Position numbers and translations under genes: made by a program
Notes under the pieces: generated by a model
The model's input: only the letters and a program-made list of their open reading frames with translations
What the model was told of the DNA's origin: nothing
Databases searched by the model: none
Shown: positions 53,688 to 61,436 of the stretch, one piece after another
Layout: each line of letters starts with the position of its first letter
Position numbering within the stretch: the stretch's first letter is position 1
Assembly (NCBI GenBank): GCA_029252405.1
Contig: JAQXBM010000022.1
Location: 186,001 to 250,000, forward strand
Source: Crocinitomicaceae bacterium
GTDB taxonomy: Bacteria > Bacteroidota > Bacteroidia > Flavobacteriales_D > Crocinitomicaceae
Direction: 5' to 3'
DNA length: 64,000 bases

Positions 53688-54170
53688 TTAGAACTCCTTT
53701 TCGTTGCGCTTTATTTCAGGTGTTAAAGTCGTGATCCCCACAATCACTATCAAAATCTCAAGAACAATGAACCAAACTGCTCGTTCATAAAAGACCTTCT
53801 GAACAAGCAAGACAATAAATATTACCGCTACAATAAAAATGATCAAGCGTGAAATGCTCAGTGAAAAGTCAATGACTCCTTCAAATGAAGTTATGTTGAA
53901 AGCTGATAGGAGAGTTAAGATCAAATCCAGAGAAAGCAAAACGTAGATTAAACGACCGTACTTAAAATCTGGTGCTTTGGATTGAAAATAATCGACGATC
54001 GAAAAAAGCCATATTGATGAAACAATTGATCCAACTAAAGAAAGAACGCCATAGTATTTTGGCTCCATAAGTTCTTTGTCAGCGACTATTTGCAAACCAA
54101 GAATCATGAATGGAAGAAGAACCAAGACAATAAAGATTGTCGTTGGGACTTTGAGTATAATGTTTTTCAT
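53688..54170 (-). CDS. Small membrane protein, four predicted helices
   Basis: About 160 residues from the ATG at 54170 (MKNIILKVPTTIFIVLVLLPF); the frame is open further upstream but there it overlaps the peptidase gene. Four hydrophobic segments (about 10-28, 40-60, 75-97 and 105-155, the last possibly two) with a charged C-terminus (EIKRNEKEF). I do not recognise a family. It starts 4 bases after the stop of the S9 peptidase gene, suggesting translational coupling. Confidence 0.6.
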   Translation of the reverse strand: MKNIILKVPTTIFIVLVLLPFMILGLQIVADKELMEPKYYGVLSLVGSIVSSIWLFSIVDYFQSKAPDFKYGRLIYVLLSLDLILTLLSAFNITSFEGVIDFSLSISRLIIFIVAVIFIVLLVQKVFYERAVWFIVLEILIVIVGITTLTPEIKRNEKEF

Positions 54171-54174
54171 AGAT

Positions 54175-56319
54175 CTACTTCGAAATGCCTTCCAGCTGAA
54201 GCATGAAAGAGTACACCATTGCAACTTCTTTGTAACGCTTGAATCGACCTGAAGCTCCACCGTGACCAACGTCCATATTACAGTACATCATCAATTGATT
54301 ATCGTCTGTTTTGTATTCGCGCAATTTTGCAATCCACTTTGCAGGCTCCCAATACTGCACTTGGCTGTCCCAGTATCCCGTTGTAATCAACAAATTCGGG
54401 TAGTCCTTTTTCTCGATGTTGTCGTAAGGTGAATACGTTTTGATGTAATCGTAGTATTCCTTGTCCTTTGGATTTCCCCATTCATCAAACTCACCCGTCG
54501 TCAATGGAATTGATTCATCCAACATTGTTGAAATGACATCCACGAATGGAACTTGAGCAATGACTCCATTCCACATGTCAGGCTGCATATTAGCGATAGC
54601 ACCCATGAGTAATCCACCTGCGCTTCCTCCTTGCGCATACAAATGATCGGATGAGGTATAGTCGTTTTCAATTAAGTATTTACCACAATCGATGAAATCG
54701 TAAAAGGTGTTTTTCTTCTTGAGGAGCTTTCCATCTTCGTACCAATCACGGCCCATTTCCTGACCTCCACGAACATGCGCAATGGCGAAAGCGAATCCAC
54801 GATCGAGCAAGCTCAAACGGATAGAGCTAAAGCTAGGATCCATTGAGTAACCGTAAGATCCGTAGGCATAAAGCAGAACAGGAGCGTTTCCATCACGCTT
54901 GAATCCTTTTTTGTAAACCATCGAAACAGGAACTTTCACTCCATCACGAACGGTCACCATTACGCGCTCAGAGGTATAGTTGTCAGGAGAAAATTTCCCT
55001 CCAAGTACTTCTTGTTGCTTCAACAGTTCTTTCTCTTTGGAGTTCATGTCGTAGTCGTATGTTGATTGCGGAGTTGTCAGAGAAGTATATCCAAAGCGCA
55101 ATGTCTCAGTATCGAATTCAGGATTTGAAAACGTGTAAGCTGCGTAAGCTGGATCATTGAATTCAATGTAGTGCTCCGAATTATCCGCCCATTTAATGAT
55201 GCGCAATTCAATCAAGCCATTTTTACGCTCGGTAACCACCAAATGATTTTTAAAGATGTCAACATCATCTAAATAAACATCTTCACGGTGTCCAATCACT
55301 TCAACCCAGTTGATTTTTTCTGTTTGAGCTAACGGTGTTTTCATCAGCCTAAAATTCTTCGCGTCAAGGTTTGTTGTCACGTAAAAGTGATCTCCAAAAT
55401 GATCGACTGAATATTCCAGGTCGCGCTCGCGTGATTGAAAAACGGTCCACTCACCATCAGGGCTATCGGCATCTAAGAATCGGTATTCAGTTGATAGTGT
55501 TTGGTAGCAAGCAATCATGATAAACTTGCGCGATTTCGTTTTGTAGACGCTACAACCAAAGGTCTCGTCTTTCTCTTCGTATACCAACTTATCATCTTCA
55601 ACAGGAGTTCCAAGAACATGTTGGAAAATTTGGTTTGATCTCAAAGTAACAGGATCCTGTTTGGTGTAGAAAACTGTTTTGTTATCGTTTGCCCAAGTGA
55701 TGCCGCCAGTGGTGTTTTTAATTTCATCTTTGTACGTCTCTCCGGTAGCAAGATTTCTGAAATGGATGGTGTATTGACGTCTAGAAACTAGGTCAACACT
55801 GTATGCCATTAGTTCGTTGTTTTCGCTGATACTTTGACCGCCAATCGAGAAGTAGCTCTGGTCTTTGGCCATCTTAGGCATGTCGAGTAATACTTCTTCG
55901 GATCCGTTCTTATCGCCTTTTTTTCTGCAGCTCAATGGATAATCTTGTCCTTCTTCGAATCGAGTGTAGTAGAGGTATCCATTATTCTTAACTGGAACAG
56001 ATTGGTCATCTTGTTTAATTCGTCCTACGATTTCCTCATACAGCGTCTTCTGAAGTCCTTCAGTGGGTTTCATTACCTCTTTTTGGTAATCATTTTCGGC
56101 ATTCAAATAGTCGAGAACATCATGTGTTTGAGCATCTGGTTTCTCAGCCTCTTTTTGCTCATCGCTCAAGCGCATCCAGAAGTAGTTATCTACCCGAGTA
56201 TCGCCATGAGTTGTTATCTTTTTTTCAATTTTTTTTGCCTTTGGTGCTTCCGTCATAGTTGAAGTTGTAGAACAGCTTGCAAAAATGATTGCAGCTATTG
56301 GATATATTATTTTTTTCAT
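54175..56319 (-). CDS. Prolyl oligopeptidase family lipoprotein (S9A, oligopeptidase B-like)
   Basis: About 714 residues; ATG at 56319 gives MKKIIYPIAAIIFASCSTT with lipobox FAS-C (an ATG two codons upstream at 56325 is also possible). Residues about 30-430 form the seven-bladed propeller, with DNYFWMRL near the N-terminus as in oligopeptidase B. The alpha/beta hydrolase domain has the catalytic Ser in AQGGSAGGLLMG and the catalytic His in DVGHGGASGRFK, with the Asp between them, probably in TGYWDSQV. These peptidases cut short peptides after Pro or basic residues. The lipoprotein signal places it in the periplasm or on the surface. The four-helix membrane protein gene follows 4 bases after. 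Confidence 0.92.
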   Translation of the reverse strand: MKKIIYPIAAIIFASCSTTSTMTEAPKAKKIEKKITTHGDTRVDNYFWMRLSDEQKEAEKPDAQTHDVLDYLNAENDYQKEVMKPTEGLQKTLYEEIVGRIKQDDQSVPVKNNGYLYYTRFEEGQDYPLSCRKKGDKNGSEEVLLDMPKMAKDQSYFSIGGQSISENNELMAYSVDLVSRRQYTIHFRNLATGETYKDEIKNTTGGITWANDNKTVFYTKQDPVTLRSNQIFQHVLGTPVEDDKLVYEEKDETFGCSVYKTKSRKFIMIACYQTLSTEYRFLDADSPDGEWTVFQSRERDLEYSVDHFGDHFYVTTNLDAKNFRLMKTPLAQTEKINWVEVIGHREDVYLDDVDIFKNHLVVTERKNGLIELRIIKWADNSEHYIEFNDPAYAAYTFSNPEFDTETLRFGYTSLTTPQSTYDYDMNSKEKELLKQQEVLGGKFSPDNYTSERVMVTVRDGVKVPVSMVYKKGFKRDGNAPVLLYAYGSYGYSMDPSFSSIRLSLLDRGFAFAIAHVRGGQEMGRDWYEDGKLLKKKNTFYDFIDCGKYLIENDYTSSDHLYAQGGSAGGLLMGAIANMQPDMWNGVIAQVPFVDVISTMLDESIPLTTGEFDEWGNPKDKEYYDYIKTYSPYDNIEKKDYPNLLITTGYWDSQVQYWEPAKWIAKLREYKTDDNQLMMYCNMDVGHGGASGRFKRYKEVAMVYSFMLQLEGISK

Positions 56320-56629
56320 GGTCATCTCTTAGGGTTGAAAAGTAATGATTTGTATTTAGATAAACTGTGGAGTGCCCAATAATATCATATCGTTTCACTT
56401 TTTTTTTGTACATTGGTGGTCCACACGTTAGGTCAAACTCTGCAAGAATGTACCTTGCGAAACGATTATTATTTATTCCATACTCCCGTGGATTTACAAA
56501 TCATTCTGCCTTAGCAGTTTTGATAACAATCTGATTTACATTAGTATTTCTTGGAGTTTTGGGTTGAGTAAAGAATCGAATAGTTTCGTTCATTTTTGTT
56601 GAGGTTATTTTTTTACTACTCCCAATTTA
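56320..56629. other. 310-base divergent intergenic region
   Basis: This lies between the S9 peptidase gene (minus) and the LytTR gene (plus). It is AT-rich, with T runs at 56400-56407 and 56609-56615. I see no open frame with coding character, no strong hairpin and no perfect TAnnTTTG box. Presumably it holds both promoters. Confidence 0.5.
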
Positions 56630-56929
56630 ATGAAGATGAATGATCAACTAGAAATTACTTATAGAGGAACCTCTCAATATTTAGATGTAAACGATATCCA
56701 ATACATCAAGTCTGACAATGTTTACGTCGAAATTTTCACAGCGGGACACCGTTACATCCAACGAAAGTTTTTAGGGCAAATATCACAAGAATTGCCATCT
56801 CAATTTGTACGTGTTCACCGCTCTTACTTAGTAAACATGGACCGATTTTCTGAGTTAAATAAGACCTTCATATTGATCGATGATCACAAAATCCCTGTTT
56901 CTAGAAAATTTAAGCTAGAAGAGGCTTAA
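56630..56929 (+). CDS. Stand-alone LytTR DNA-binding domain protein
   Basis: A 99-residue protein made only of a LytTR domain: LDVNDIQYIKSDNVYVEIFT, then YIQRKFLGQISQELPSQFVRVHRSYLVNM (the conserved F-x-R-x-H-R-S-Y-x-V/I-N core) and IPVSRKF. LytTR domains bind direct repeats in promoter DNA. There is no receiver or membrane domain, so control must come from expression level or from a separate protein. No second LytTR or kinase gene is nearby. Targets unknown; the PKD T9SS gene downstream (145 bases) is a candidate. Confidence 0.88.
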   Translation: MKMNDQLEITYRGTSQYLDVNDIQYIKSDNVYVEIFTAGHRYIQRKFLGQISQELPSQFVRVHRSYLVNMDRFSELNKTFILIDDHKIPVSRKFKLEEA

Positions 56930-57073
56930 GCTAATTACAGCTCCACTTTCAGTGTGTTTTAAGGGTGGAAATACTGCCCTGTTTTCTCTTTTTTTTATAA
57001 AAAAATCAGTTTTGCTGGTTAGGTTTTGATTTGTCGTTGTCACCAACGGTCAAATAATTAAAACTTAATCAAA

Positions 57074-58483
57074 ATGAAAAAGAGAATTTTACTAGCAATG
57101 CTATTATTCGCTTCAGCAGGAAGCGTATCAGCGCAAACTCAGTGTTTCGGCCCGGACCAAGCCGTGAACGGAGATTTCCAAACGTACACTGGAGCCATTT
57201 CTTCCACCAACACGTGGATCAACAACAATTTAGACAATTGGCAGGTGTCTCATGGTACTCCTTCAACTTCTGGAAACTTAGCCATTTGGATGTGGTCATA
57301 TAGTGGTGCAGGTGAGGGCGTTTTCATGGATCACGCGTTCACAGGAGGTCAGACCTACCGAATTACATACGACGTTTCCATGTCGTCTGACGCAAACCCA
57401 ACTTCTACGTTTCTTGTAGACATGACAACTGGATTGACGGCAAATAGTTCGACGACTTATCCAACGCCCGCAACTCAGTTTTCTGTTTCCAATTTGCCTT
57501 GGAGTGCTGGTTCAGCTTCTACAATAACGGAGGTGATCACTGTTCCAACTGGACAGAGTTTCACGCAATTGTGGTTCCGTCCGTTTTTATCTGGTCAACC
57601 CAATCCAAATCAAGCGGCGTGTTCAATTGATAACATTACAATTGAGGAAATGATTGCTTGTCCGTGCGACGTCAATGCAGCATTCGAATATGTAGAAGGT
57701 AATTGCAACTTCGAATTCATCAATGCTTCGATTGCAGGAGCTGATCCATCTAATCAAATTTTAGGATACTCGTGGGACTTTGGAGATGGAAGTACAAGTA
57801 CAGCGGAAAACCCAACGCACAACTTTGCGACTCCTGGAACTTACAACGTTTGTTTAACGACGTGGGGAGCCACAGGAGCAAACTGTTGTACAGATATGAT
57901 GTGTCAAACAGTTGTTGTAACAGATAGTTGTGCACCATGTGATTACATTGCCAATAACGCACAAGCGGCCGTAACGACAACACCAGGAACAGGAGAATGC
58001 ACATTCGAAGCGTCAGGTGTCGATAATGATTTCCCAGGAGCAACAGGATACCACTGGAATTTTGGTGATGGAAACTATGGAAATGGTAAAGAGGTTGAAC
58101 ATACGTATGCTTCAACTGGAGTATATGTTGCTTGCTTGACTGTATTCTATTATGATCCACAGACGGGTGATTGCTGTAGCTATGAAGTTTGCATTGATGT
58201 TCCAGCGAATATCGCAGCTGTTGATCCAACACAAATTGACCTTGGTTCAATCGATTTATTTCCGAACCCTACGGCAGGAGTATTCAACATTAAAATCAAG
58301 AAAGATCAAGTTGAAAACATTGAAGTATACACTTTGGGTGGACAATTGGTGAACGGTTTGGACATCGAAAAAGGAAAGAAAGTTACGACGATCAATGCCA
58401 CAAATTGCGCATCAGGAATGTACATGGTGATGATCACAAGCAAGTCGGGTGATATTTACTCAAAGAAGTTGATCATAGAATAA
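57074..58483 (+). CDS. Secreted PKD-domain protein with T9SS type A sorting domain
   Basis: A 469-residue exported protein. Signal peptide about 1-20 (ending VSAQ). Residues about 25-195 form a jelly-roll domain (AVNGDFQTYTGAISSTNTWINN, TYRITYDVSMSSDAN). Two PKD domains follow: ILGYSWDFGDGSTSTAENP (about 226-285) and GYHWNFGDGNYGNGKEVEH (about 315-375), with Cys-rich linkers. Residues about 395-469 are the T9SS type A domain: IDLFPNPTAGVFNIKI, IEVYTLGGQLVN, GMYMVMITSKSGDIYSKKLI. It should be delivered to the cell surface. PKD domains mediate binding, often to polysaccharide or protein. A terminator lies 24 bases after the stop. Confidence 0.9.
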   Translation: MKKRILLAMLLFASAGSVSAQTQCFGPDQAVNGDFQTYTGAISSTNTWINNNLDNWQVSHGTPSTSGNLAIWMWSYSGAGEGVFMDHAFTGGQTYRITYDVSMSSDANPTSTFLVDMTTGLTANSSTTYPTPATQFSVSNLPWSAGSASTITEVITVPTGQSFTQLWFRPFLSGQPNPNQAACSIDNITIEEMIACPCDVNAAFEYVEGNCNFEFINASIAGADPSNQILGYSWDFGDGSTSTAENPTHNFATPGTYNVCLTTWGATGANCCTDMMCQTVVVTDSCAPCDYIANNAQAAVTTTPGTGECTFEASGVDNDFPGATGYHWNFGDGNYGNGKEVEHTYASTGVYVACLTVFYYDPQTGDCCSYEVCIDVPANIAAVDPTQIDLGSIDLFPNPTAGVFNIKIKKDQVENIEVYTLGGQLVNGLDIEKGKKVTTINATNCASGMYMVMITSKSGDIYSKKLIIE

Positions 58484-58507
58484 ACAACTAGATCACTATT
58501 CTGCGAG

Positions 58508-58546
58508 AGAGGGCGTTCTGATTTATCAGGATGTCCTCTTTTTTTG
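58508..58546 (+). terminator. Terminator after the PKD T9SS gene
   Basis: AGAGG...TTCTGAT / ATCAG...CCTCT forms a long imperfect stem from 58508 to 58539, followed by a seven-T tract. Confidence 0.85.
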
Positions 58547-58574
58547 TTGGGGAATTCAATTTTGGATTCAATGA

Positions 58575-58730
58575 TCACCCTTTTCTTCGATTAAAAAAGA
58601 ATAACGCAATTGCCGCGACGGCCATAAAAAGAGCAAGTCCGTCGTACAAAACGTTAAAGTTCTCAAGGTCTGAGAGGCCAAAGTACAACAGAACTGCAGC
58701 TCAAATTAGAAGGGCATTGTTTGAATTCAC
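58575..58730 (-). pseudogene. Possible two-helix membrane microprotein with in-frame TGA
   Basis: On the minus strand a GTG at 58730 opens VNSNNALLI, then TGA (58703-58701), then AAVLLYFGLSDLENFNVLYD and a second hydrophobic helix (GLALFMAVAAIALFFF) ending NRRKG and TGA at 58575. With the TGA read as Trp (TGG), residues 6-19 would form a continuous helix, giving a 51-residue two-helix protein with a charged cytosolic end. The gene would lie just after the tssC terminator and has no visible promoter, so this is a weak call; a random open stretch is possible. Confidence 0.3.
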
Positions 58731-58744
58731 GAATGCAATTGGAC

Positions 58745-58775
58745 AAAAAAAAGGCTGATCAAACGACCAGCCTTT
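58745..58775 (-). terminator. Terminator of the tssB-tssC transcript
   Basis: On the minus strand AAGGCTG (58775-58769) pairs with CAGCCTT (58757-58751), 11-base loop, followed by an eight-T tract ending at 58745. It lies 28 bases after the tssC stop. Confidence 0.88.
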
Positions 58776-58802
58776 CCGTATAATAGAATAAGATAAATCT
58801 AA

Positions 58803-60161
58803 TTATTCTTGGTTGTATTCACTAGCCCATTCCGTAGCTTCAGGTCCGTCACCTTTGTAACCATCCAATTGGATAACGAAACTTTTCGCTGGGAAATATG
58901 GAGTAATGTGAATATCAAGCAATACACGATCTTTTTGATTTGGATCTTGCTCAATTTTCATGATCTTGAACTTCTCAATAAGGCTGGTTGGCCCTTTGAT
59001 TCCGTCCAAGAACTTAACGATTTGACTTCTCAAATCAGCCTCAGTACGAGTAGTCCAGTTTTCGAACGCTCTTCTGTTCAAGAAATCGAACAATACTTTC
59101 GTAATGTGATCGAATACACGAACAACTGAATACGTCTGTAAACCAAGGTTGTCTCCGTTGAACAATGTCTTAGCAGAGAATGCCATTACTTTACTGTATT
59201 CGTTCACCATTGGTACAAGTCCAGCGCGCTCTAATTCAGAAATTTCACTTTTCTTAAGGTCGAAACGAACATTTTCTACTTCGTTCATTCCTCCAAACTT
59301 CTTACCGGCAACTACCTGCGACATCAAAGTACTGTATACTTTACCTGACAATGCAGATGAAGGTGGAACATAAAGGTTCTCAGCTTCTCCAGAAACTTCG
59401 TCTCTTTTACGCCCAAGCAACCAGTTAGCAGTCATCATTGTGTTCGATTTCCAAACATCTCCACCAGTGTGGTTTGCGTTTGCGAAAATTTCCAATACGT
59501 CATCTGGAGACTCTAAATCTTCAAAATCCGTAATCAATGCTGCTTTGTTTTCGTAAGCGATTTTTGACCACTTATCAAGAACGGCATTTGATCCTAAGTA
59601 TCCTGGGATATTCAAGATTCCGTAGTTATCACGTAAATCTAAACGGTCGAAGTTTTGGTTCAACTCGTTTGATACATAATTGATGAATAATGGATTGTCA
59701 AGGTCTCTCAACTGATCCATACTCGCGTTAATGATCGTAACGTTCTTTACCTTATCTTCTTCAGTATTTTTGTAGAAGTTTGCAACAGCTCTGTAAGATC
59801 TTTCCATCTCTTGAGTCGATGCTAAAGCATTTTTCAAGTTCGTGTTTAACGTTTCGTCTGCTTTTTGTGCACGCTCTACTGCGATATCACGAAGTCCTTC
59901 AACATCTTTACCGCTCTTCAATAGTTCGATCCAAATGTTCAAACGACTTTCAAGTGTTGCACGTTCAGTATCCCATTGAGTATCTTTCAAGAAGATGTTA
60001 CGTCGTGCTTTTCTTTTCGGATTCAAGTTTGAATATCCGTCAATAATATTTTCTAAGAATGAAAACCCACCGTATTCCGCTAACGCGTCTATGGGTGCGC
60101 TAGCAACCGCTGCTCCCGATTCTTCAACCGCTTTCTTTCCGCTTTGTGCTTTTTCAGCCAT
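58803..60161 (-). CDS. tssC: T6SS-iii contractile sheath large subunit TssC (VipB)
   Basis: A 452-residue cytosolic protein. Family landmarks: ENIIDGYSNLNPKRKARRNIFL near the N-terminus, INASMDQLRDLDNPLFINYVSN, GDVWKSNTMMTANWLLGRKRDE in the middle, and TLFNGDNLGLQTYSVVRVFDHI with NWTTRTEADLRSQIVKFLDG near the C-terminus. This matches the Bacteroidota TssC (DUF5458-type) that builds the contractile T6SS sheath with TssB. Contraction fires the Hcp tube and spike into a target cell. The gene follows tssB by 21 bases and is closed by a strong terminator. Confidence 0.9.
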   Translation of the reverse strand: MAEKAQSGKKAVEESGAAVASAPIDALAEYGGFSFLENIIDGYSNLNPKRKARRNIFLKDTQWDTERATLESRLNIWIELLKSGKDVEGLRDIAVERAQKADETLNTNLKNALASTQEMERSYRAVANFYKNTEEDKVKNVTIINASMDQLRDLDNPLFINYVSNELNQNFDRLDLRDNYGILNIPGYLGSNAVLDKWSKIAYENKAALITDFEDLESPDDVLEIFANANHTGGDVWKSNTMMTANWLLGRKRDEVSGEAENLYVPPSSALSGKVYSTLMSQVVAGKKFGGMNEVENVRFDLKKSEISELERAGLVPMVNEYSKVMAFSAKTLFNGDNLGLQTYSVVRVFDHITKVLFDFLNRRAFENWTTRTEADLRSQIVKFLDGIKGPTSLIEKFKIMKIEQDPNQKDRVLLDIHITPYFPAKSFVIQLDGYKGDGPEATEWASEYNQE

Positions 60162-60182
60162 GATAATGTTTTTTTAGGTGAG

Positions 60183-60632
60183 TTATTTGTTAGTTAATTC
60201 TGCCAACGATGCCTCCAATGTCTCAATGATTGCAGTGCGCGTTTCTGGGTTATCCAATGCCTTTTTCAACGCTCTGTTAGAAGTAAGCTGACGAGTAATC
60301 TTCGTGTTTTGCTCTTTCTCTACGTTTAACTTGTTGAGGAACGCACTGTTTTCCTTCATGGCTTTAGGGTTAAAGTCACCAAGGTTTTTGAAATTCATTG
60401 TTTCTTTAACATCTGACCCGTTTTCATCTTGAAACTCTATCTCTAATTTTGGAGCAAATTTCTCAAAGACTTGTTCAACAGTCTCCAATTTATAGATAGC
60501 TTCAGGAGTTACCGGAGTCTCGTTCGTCAGTTTTTGAATTAAAAGTGTTCGATTGGATGGTATGTTAGAAATTGCCTCACTGGCATCCTTTTTTACTTCA
60601 TTACCTCCAATGCCGTAATTGTACATCGACAT
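60183..60632 (-). CDS. tssB: T6SS-iii contractile sheath small subunit TssB (VipA)
   Basis: A 149-residue protein. It lies directly upstream of tssC, the usual sheath pair order. The sequence has the sheath pattern NFKNLGDFNPKAMKENSAFLNKL and a C-terminal helical tail (TRQLTSNRALKKALDNPETRTAIIETLEASLAEL) typical of TssB, which is bound and extracted by the ClpV ATPase during sheath recycling. Length fits the family. It starts at ATG 60632 in front of a 366-base region shared with the divergent tssE gene. Confidence 0.87.
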   Translation of the reverse strand: MSMYNYGIGGNEVKKDASEAISNIPSNRTLLIQKLTNETPVTPEAIYKLETVEQVFEKFAPKLEIEFQDENGSDVKETMNFKNLGDFNPKAMKENSAFLNKLNVEKEQNTKITRQLTSNRALKKALDNPETRTAIIETLEASLAELTNK

Positions 60633-60998
60633 AATAGTGATGGGTTATTTAGTTAATAAATTAATTAGTGCCAATCCTCGTTGTAAAACTTATCGGCATC
60701 AACCAAATTAGAAAAATAATTCGAATTGAAGCGCTTATTGGTTTCTGAATTTTCATTTTTTTCTCAAATTCCTTAACGATTTCAACAATTTTATGTTGAA
60801 AAAAAATTGAAGGAACTGTTATTATTCAGTGCTTTACAGGCGATTGGACATCACGAATTTCTCTCTTTCCCCCTAGTTGCAATTTATTCAGCGAATATTT
60901 AAATTGATATTTTCTGGTTTGTGCCAAGGGTTTTTCACTAATATTTTATTAATATTAGCAGTCCGTTTAACCATAAATTACAAATCGCTAATCACCCG
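60633..60998. promoter_or_regulatory. Divergent control region of the T6SS genes
   Basis: A 366-base gap between tssB (minus) and tssE (plus), strongly AT-rich, without a coding frame. An 8-bp inverted repeat CTAATATT / AATATTAG with a five-base spacer lies at 60938-60958, 40 bases before the tssE ATG, and could be an operator. On the minus side TAATTTGG near 60700-60710 resembles a -7 box. No perfect TAnnTTTG was seen. Confidence 0.45.
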
Positions 60999-61430
60999 AT
61001 GAAGTACATAAAACTTCCAATAAACTTCTCAGATGTTGTCAATGGTAAATCAAGACAATACTGTTCTTACGAAGAATCGATCGCTCAATATCTGATGATG
61101 ATGATCACTTCTCGCTATGGCGAAGTTGTGAGTCGTGCAGATTTTGGATCGGCTATTTGGGAGTTGGAATTTAATCAATTGGTGAAAGTGTATGAATGGG
61201 AGGAACAAGTTCAGAAATCGTTGAGAGATACGATTTCAAAATATGAACACAGATTGGATGACTTAAAAATCGACGTCAAATTGGATCAAATCGACACCGA
61301 CTTTGGCAATATTGAAGAATCAACTCAAGTGAGGAAGCAAGCTTCTATTAGCGTGGAAGGAAAAATTAAGCATTCAGGAACCAGATTTACATTTAATACT
61401 CAGCTCCTTGTGAGCCCATTATCTCAGTAA
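60999..61430 (+). CDS. tssE: T6SS baseplate protein TssE-like (gp25 family)
   Basis: A 143-residue protein with the gp25/GPW lysozyme-like baseplate fold: an N-terminal strand SRQYCSYEESIAQYLMMMITSRYGE, then VVSRADFGSAIWELEF (conserved R-x-D/Y-G and acidic residues of the wedge), the helix EEQVQKSLRDTISKYE and a C-terminal strand pair. TssE occupies the sheath-proximal position in the baseplate wedge with TssF and TssG. First gene of the plus-strand block, with tssF starting 7 bases later. Confidence 0.82.
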   Translation: MKYIKLPINFSDVVNGKSRQYCSYEESIAQYLMMMITSRYGEVVSRADFGSAIWELEFNQLVKVYEWEEQVQKSLRDTISKYEHRLDDLKIDVKLDQIDTDFGNIEESTQVRKQASISVEGKIKHSGTRFTFNTQLLVSPLSQ

Positions 61431-61436
61431 AAGAAC

